Source: Dipetalonema caudispina
Taxonomy: Eukaryota; Nematoda; Chromadorea; Rhabditida; Onchocercidae
DNA length: 64,000 bases
Direction: 5' to 3'
NCBI GenBank assembly: GCA_013365325.1
Contig: JABVXV010000342.1
Location: forward strand, 1 to 64,000
Shown: positions 57,301 to 64,000 of the stretch, in pieces
How positions within the stretch are numbered: position 1 is the stretch's first letter
How the letters are laid out: each line of letters starts with the position of its first letter
Position numbers and translations under genes: made by a program
The notes under the pieces: generated by a model
The model's input: the letters and a program-made list of their open reading frames with translations, nothing else
Database searches by the model: none
Told to the model about the DNA's origin: nothing

Positions 57301-59930
57301 TTTTGGGATCAAAAATTTAGAGAAATTGGAATATATGTTAAATATGATTTTAGCTATACGCCTGATTTTCTTATGTCATGGAATGAAGCTGCATTACAAT
57401 TTTATATGCACATGAATGGGACATCTTGGCTGTTCCCAATGGGCGCATCTGTACCACGACATATGCTAGCCAAATGTCACGCAGCTTTGCCACGACCACC
57501 TTTTGAAAGTTTTATGTATTATTCCTGCATATCTGCTTTAATGTGAGTTTTCTTTCGAAAAAAGGAAAGAATCAAAATTGAAAACCACAGTGGTAGGGCT
57601 CAGTTTTAATCTAATTTGTTGAACATTAAAGTTAAAGTTTGACTATCGTCAAATGCCATTCAATTAAATCTTTTATATAATAATAAGCAAACTTCATTGT
57701 TTATCGATTTAAGGTTCAAGAATTATGAGCTTCAGATGGCTTATCGGTCATATATTTGCCAATAGTCTATGAGCTATTAGGAGGCGATCTGACTTGATTT
57801 ACATAAATTTACTTCGAGATATCTACTTTCAATCTATTGCAAAAGAAATAGTGAAACAATCCTTCATTTCAGATTTTGCCTTATATGTATCGTTGCTTGT
57901 GCATATTTGGAAGCTGATAGAACAGTTACATGCGGTATAAGGCAGCAATTTGGCCAGATACGTCGAGTCTTATATACAAACACCACTGATATGCGACGCA
58001 CTCGTGATAGAGGATTTTCTTCTCTATGTATTCTTTTTTGTTTCTTTCTCGTTGCATGCTGTGGCAACTTGGTATCTGAAACTGTGTTCTCAATAATTGT
58101 CTATCAGCTTTATTAACACTGACTTGAAGGATAATGAAATATTTTGATATTATTAAGTTTCATCTTCCGTTTTGTGATGTACTATACCAGTGCAATTTGC
58201 AAAGGACACTGCGAAATTTTGGTAGTCACGAGTTTAATGTTTTTAAATACACAGTGTTTTAGTGATTCAGACAATGTAAAAGCTGCCACTAAACGGAAAA
58301 CCAGCATTTAGTTTCTTCTATTTATTTAATTTTTGCTTTAAATTTCTCATTTCTTTTTCTTAAAATTTCGAAACTTTTTTTTCAGCAAAATTCAAATCGA
58401 CAGCACCTCGCCGCCACGTTTTGCACTATTCGAAAGATTCTAATTTGTTGATACGCTCATTCTGGCAAACAGCGAACAGTGTTCTGTGGTTGTTTTCATT
58501 CGTGTGGCAGTTCCGTGGTGATGATGTATGTTTTTTTTTTTTGAATCTTCCTTGAAGACACTCTGCATGTTGTGCTTTGTATTATTATTACTAAGCATTA
58601 ATAATTTGTAGCTCTAAATCATTTTATTTTTTCTAATTCACAAGATTTTCAAAAATGCATATCGTTGTTGTCTTTGTATCCTGCAAATAGCTAAGATCAA
58701 TTGTTGCATTGATACGGCGATGGTTGTCAGACCTTCGTCAATCTTGTGCAACTATTTCTAATATTATGTTGCTAAGATGATGCTGCGTGTTGATAACAAT
58801 CGTTCAAATTATATAAATTATAGATTTATTTAGAAAAACGTCCTTTACACTTCTTTGATCGTGTTACTATTGCTCGATGCTATCATCAAACGATTAATTC
58901 TAGCAGTACCTTTGTATCTATCAGTGCAAGGAGTTTCATTTTATCTCCAAACATATCTTAATTTCAAAAGCTCATTCAGGCACGAGTAACAGTAAAACCG
59001 GCAAGAACACGTCAGACGAAAACATTGGTCAAGTGCCATGCTGATTCTACCTATTCTACCAAAGGTGCTTCTTTGTATAGTGGTAAATCAACATCGGCGC
59101 CATCTGATTCATCCAGCACAACAACCAGCGGATCGAGTTCAGTAGGGAAGCGATATGGCTACAAAAGGTATGGTGCACAAAAATTTTTTCAGAATTTAGT
59201 TGCTAGCAATGTATTATCATATTATTTTTTGGATGGAAAACAAACTAAGAGGGGCAAAGTAACAGCAATTTTTTTTCGTCAGTGAAAAATTCTGTGTGTG
59301 CCTTTGAATCCTAAAATTATAACTAATACTATTTAGGAATAGGAGATTATGTGTGGCTGATAGGGATAAATGAATTCGATATAAAATTTTGGTTTTTCTG
59401 TTCAAACATATTTCGCAGTAGTCAAGATTTCCTCTAATATAATATTATAGCTCTAGTCCATCGCCGTATTCGATTGGACACATATCACATAATAGTAATT
59501 CTCCAAAGAGTGCATCTGTCAATGGAGTGTGCAGATCCTCGAAGGAAAAGGTATTTAGATTTCATGTTATTTAAAATTAATGTAGAAAACAAAAATTTAG
59601 CTCTTTTTTCATATGTTACAATTGTATTCGAAATAAGAGAAATATGTTTTAAATTAGATTTTAATAAATATTTACATAATGTTTTAGATAAACGCTGAAA
59701 GAGTATCATATTTAAAGCCGAAAGAAGCAAAAGAAAATCGTGCAGGTAAAATTGGTGTTTCAAGGCAATTGTAGATCCAATTTTAGTCATGGTTTTGATT
59801 GGTTTATATATATTTCTGTTATTAAATGTTGTTGATAGTCAGTTTTCGTTTTATGGGAGAACAAGGTCATTTTAGGAAATCGTAGTTTCTTGGTGACTTC
59901 GAAACTTAAAATTTACATATCAGTGTTGAT

Positions 59931-59963
<33 letters not shown>

Positions 59964-62500
59964 CTACTCAGAGCAACACAATAAATTCTTGAGCATTCTT
60001 GATGATTTTTTTGTCTATATTTCATAGAACAGGATTCGAAGAGAATAAACCGGAATTCGGAGCTGTTATAACTATATGTATTAATTTAAGATTTAAGTAG
60101 ATCGCGATCTAGAGGTGTTGCGGAAGCTGCTGCTGTTTCATGATCTTTAGGCAATCTTAACGGTTATGTCAATAATATAGGTCTAATTAGCAAACATGAA
60201 AACCCAAGTTCACGGGATATCAAGAAACCAGAGCAGGATTATGTATCGCACAGTGTTACCGCTCTTCGCACCACAGCAAACAATGAGAGTGATTATGACT
60301 GGCTTTCGATACATCGCGAGAAAGCAATTGATGAAAGGTTAGAATTGAAGGAAAAAAGAGTGGGTCTCCTTTATAAACCGATCCAAAGTTATTCCACATC
60401 TATTCGGTTTACATGAAGGAGATATAATGTCGCTAATGAACATATCTTGAAATGCTTGTATTTCTGTGAACTTTGAGTATGCTTTTTTTTAATATGCTAT
60501 CTGGATTTCGAAGTATTCGAAATCAGTTTTTGGCGACTTCAAAAACTTTCCAATTTCATTCCTTTTCCTTTTATCGAAATTAACATGAGTGATGTATTTT
60601 CAGATCAGAAACAGGATTGAGTGATACGAGTGCTCCACCGGAATGGGCAGACGGTCCTGCTATAATGAATGGTAAGTTTCTTTAATTTCTTAAAGCTTTG
60701 TCTTAGTTCGTCAAGAACCGAGTTGTAGGGCAATGTTCCAAGTGGGCCAACTGGTGAGATTATCGAAGAAATTTGTTCTGGTTTACATGTATTGTTTTGC
60801 TTGTCAATTATCCGTTTGACTTTTATTTCTTAACTTTTAATTATAATAATCGGAGATTTATCCTTCAATTCAGTTTTATTTTAGACGGAAATATCGATGA
60901 GGACTTTAGCGCCTTAGCCGATGCCGCCGAACGTTTATTCTACTCGGAAAAAAAACTATCAGCACAACGCATTTCAATAGGATCCTCCCCACCTTCTCCT
61001 GTAACGATTGTGCCCCCAATTCAGTCTGAACAGAGAAAAAACTCGCAAAGAAAGCAAGCAGCTTTTTCTAGAAATGGTTAATTTTTAAATAAATCATGAG
61101 CAAAAGATTTGTGGAATTTGAGCACAACATTCTATCTTCTTTAAAGAAATATGAAGGCGAAGTTGGTAATTTAGAAACTGAAACCATTTGAATTAAAGGA
61201 AAGGATAGTTTTGTAGCAAAATTCCTAAGTATTAACAAATTATTGGACTTTTCTGTTCAGAATTTGTCAAACATTCTTTATTCTTGGGTTCAGTTGGTTC
61301 TCAACGAAATGATGACAAACAGGGTGGTAATCGGCCGAGTGCATTCATCGAGCAATTACAGAGAGAACGAAAACTAGCTGAAGATCAATATTTGAGAAAT
61401 AAACGGTTAAAGGGTTCGTCTCGTATATTTGTGTTTGAACATTATCATTGCGACATAGACATAGGATTTATTATAGTTTAATTGGTGTATGATCAGTTTA
61501 ATTTTTGGATTCTGTTCAGTCTTATTTGTTTTAAAATAGATTATCGATTTGCAATTAATGCAGATTTGCATGATCGATCAAATGAACAAGATTAATAACG
61601 TGTGGCTGACCTCTCATTTTCATAGTGACATTTCGTAATCTCTCATTAACAAGTAATAACACTACAGATATATTGTATTGAAAGTATATCAGTATATCAC
61701 TTGGAAAACCATATATATTTTCAAAAATCTAACCATTTATTCGAAATAAGAGTTTTTTTTTCCAGGGGAAAAAGACGAAATTTGGCCAGGTTTCAACCTT
61801 AGACTTCCGACACTATCGGAATATTTCTGTGATCATGATTATGATAAGCAAGGAAACAATGAAAGTGTTTGGCAGGTGCCACCGATTTCTACCAGTAATA
61901 ACTGGTCATCCGTACCAGCAGACGGTTTTGTTCAACAGCTGCCAATCTCAAGCGATGCGTGCAATTATCTTGCAGAATCAGTTCGTGCATTCAGACTTAA
62001 TCCAGAAGCGCCACCATTTGTTATCGAAAATTCATCGAATTCTCATCCTCGACCAGCAAATTTAGCAACAGGTTGTTAATTATTTGAATCCAGTTAATAC
62101 TTCCAATTATTGATAACTTGACTTTCTCTCATTTTTATTTTTCAGTTCAAAAAACAGTTCATCCTGTTTTCTCATCTTATTGAAACATTTTAAGTCAGCT
62201 TTTCACAAACTTCTTTTTTCAGGATCAGTTTTTCCGTCGCCACACTCAACGCCATCGCCTCAACAAACAAGATCCGATCGAATTCACGAAACGCACCATC
62301 ATAATACCTTTATCGATGATCCACTTGGATTGTCTGGAAGTCTTTTTGGTCGAGGTTCGGCAAATATCTGGGCCAGCGATCCGCACTCAACGTCCGGAAT
62401 AACACCTCTGGACAATAGATCCGAGCTAGATCCAAACTCAGCTGCCATCTATTGGGCTGAGATGTTCTTAGCTGATGATGAGAGAGACAAGTGTCCATAA
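48316..62500 (+). CDS. tmem-131: TMEM131, collagen-secretion membrane protein
   Basis: Family members are endoplasmic reticulum membrane proteins that recruit procollagen through luminal PapD-like domains and TRAPPC8 through the cytosolic tail; the nematode protein is needed for cuticle collagen secretion. I assembled 35 in-phase exons, 5139 bases, 1712 residues (human 1883). Exon 1 (48316-48542) has a signal peptide (residues about 8-30). LQFTPSELHFDEQ and SMGMAKQQEVRVYNP (residues about 88-112), then PLVGAKIPV, LHNPHP and DLHLELPD, match TMEM131 closely. Luminal Ig-like/PapD-like repeats run to about residue 1145. One membrane segment follows (about 1150-1175, FCLICIVACAYLEAD), then a Ser-rich cytosolic tail of some 530 residues ending ERDKCP. 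Remaining exons follow 48886-48957, 49241-49361, 49614-49727, 50027-50236, 50872-51069 and 51243-51377 up to 62223-62500. A TTTTCAG lies 15 bp before the ATG. Identity is secure; a few exon ends could shift. Confidence 0.93.
59937..59963. repeat. (TA)n repeat in a TMEM131 intron
   Basis: An AT/TA dinucleotide run inside the intron between the exons ending 59745 and starting 60181. Confidence 0.9.
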
Positions 62501-62570
62501 TTGCATTGAAATTGCAAACTCATAATATGAAAACGAATTCACATGAGAAACGTAGTTCACATTTAATGTA

Positions 62571-62576
62571 AATAAA
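62571..62576 (+). terminator. Polyadenylation signal of TMEM131
   Basis: AATAAA 70 bp after the stop codon, followed by an A-run; the likely cleavage region of the transcript. Confidence 0.6.
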
Positions 62577-64000
62577 AAAATCTCATCCACGGCATTAATG
62601 TGTCAAACAAAACATTCATATCGATTGCATTATCTTCTTTCTGCTGATTTTCTACCACCTGATGCTGCAAAAACACAGAATCACGAAGAACATAGCTCTT
62701 CTCTTCGGTTTTTTTTTTTTTTTTTCACTCGTTCAATGATTATCTCGAAACTATTTACTAGTTAGTACAATAACAGCGAATGAGAAACAAATGCTTTTGA
62801 TATATACTTCATATGTTCCATTCTCAATCGTTACTACATCTCTAATACTTTCTCAAATTTCCACGTTAAAATACACAACATTTTAATTCCATCTATGAGA
62901 AGCTAACGGAAACGAAAAGAATAATGAATGCAATTAATCTCACAATAATATTACTATTGTTCGAACTTGAATTAATAATTAATCATTAAGACATGCTACT
63001 ATCCTACACAACTGATATGATTCGATCACTCTTCATATTCATTCGGTTTATCAACGTAAATGCGAAAATAGCATAATTGTTGGTTTAAACCAATACGATG
63101 AAATATATTCTAACGAATGTTTAAAAAAGACATAAATTACCAATTCAAATTATATCATTTCTAATTAATAGTATTAATAGAGCTTTCATTAGAGGATTGG
63201 TAACTGTATTTGTTTGATTATTTTTTTCATTCTAGAAAATTTCTGTAAATATTCTCAACGTTTTTTACAACTATTCATTTGGATATCACTTTTAATTCCC
63301 GTAATTTCCAAAATTTAACTGAAATTCAGACTATCATTAAGTCTCATCAATTTATACTATTAATTAGTTTGCAATGCATAAAATATTTTATATTATTTAT
63401 CCAATTTTTTTTTATCGGACATCTGGTATTATAGTTATTATTTAGTAAATTAAAACCCTTCTCGGTTGATATGTTGAATTTAAAATATTTCAGCAGACTT
63501 CTTTAAATTTATATCATTTTAGTTGTCTGTAAAATTAAAAAAAAAACAAGAACAGGATCCATGATTATATCAATTATCATTACTTGACTGCACAATTACT
63601 TTTAGTAAAAATTCTTCTCTTCCTTTTTTCAATCGTGCTATTTCCAGATTGTTGATTAGGTCGGTGAACTTCTATTTTACATTTCTAGAAAAAAAAAAAA
63701 GTAGAAAAATTAACACCTACAATTTAATATTATTGATCTCAAATTTAATAACCTTCAAATTATCCATCCTCTTTCTTTCTATACATTGTCTGCATTTTGA
63801 TGATCAATTAAAATTTCTACAGGTTTTGGATATTAGTAAAAATTATTAAGAAATTTAATGAAAGAAAGAACGGCAAGAAATTGTAACTGCGATAAATAAT
63901 TTGAGCTAAGATCGTTTTGTTGAATGAATATTTTACAAGAAATGAATGCATTTTATGTCGTTGAAAATAATTTCTTTCTTCTCATTCTTTTTTCAAAGCA
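62577..64000. other. AT-rich intergenic region at the window end
   Basis: No exon, RNA gene or notable repeat is supported. Short frames present here lack splice partners and protein-like content. Confidence 0.5.

Overview
The window is nuclear DNA of a nematode, most likely a filarial (spirurid) species. It is very AT-rich, its genes have many small exons separated by short GT-AG introns ending in TTTCAG-like acceptors, and several start codons lie just downstream of an acceptor with no visible upstream exon, as expected for spliced-leader trans-splicing. The encoded proteins look most like nematode members of conserved animal families. I assembled gene models by hand from exon phase and splice sites. 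For every spliced model except the low-confidence minus-strand pair at 21.9-22.1 kb, the exon lengths sum to a whole number of codons.

Layout. 0.3-1.1 kb (-): a two-exon secreted protein with Gln-Pro repeats and Cys clusters. 3.9-4.7 kb (-): cytochrome c oxidase subunit 6A. 5.5-8.1 kb (+): an RWDD4-type RWD-domain gene, intact in splicing but carrying two in-frame TGA codons. 8.6-13.7 kb (+): neutral sphingomyelinase (SMPD2 type). 15.2-17.3 kb (+): mitochondrial ribosomal protein L22. 17.8-18.8 kb (+): CCDC12/Cwf18 splicing factor. 21.9-22.1 kb (-): two small candidate exons of an unrecognised gene. 23.0-26.3 kb (+): ANKMY2. 27.4-31.5 kb (+): PRMT7 arginine methyltransferase. 33.6-36.0 kb (+): a proline-rich, low-complexity orphan. 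37.4-38.8 kb (+): ubiquitin-ribosomal protein L40 fusion. 38.8-48.3 kb: a 9.5 kb gene-poor stretch full of microsatellites. 48.3-62.5 kb (+): TMEM131, about 35 exons and 1712 residues. The rest is intergenic.

The genes do not form one pathway. They are housekeeping functions: respiration, mitochondrial and cytosolic translation, splicing, sphingolipid turnover, arginine methylation, and TMEM131, whose family acts in collagen secretion, important for cuticle in nematodes. Two tight same-strand pairs (RWDD4/SMPD2 and MRPL22/CCDC12, each about 0.5 kb apart) could be operons.

The most unusual signals are the RWDD4-like gene whose only visible lesions are two TGA codons, the 40-bp tandem duplication that doubles the COX6A intron 1 donor, a 28-bp near-perfect inverted repeat at 21.4-21.5 kb, a 170-bp tandem duplication upstream of the proline-rich gene, and a GC-rich hairpin next to the sphingomyelinase start codon. 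I saw no convincing rRNA, tRNA, CRISPR array, transposase or viral gene.
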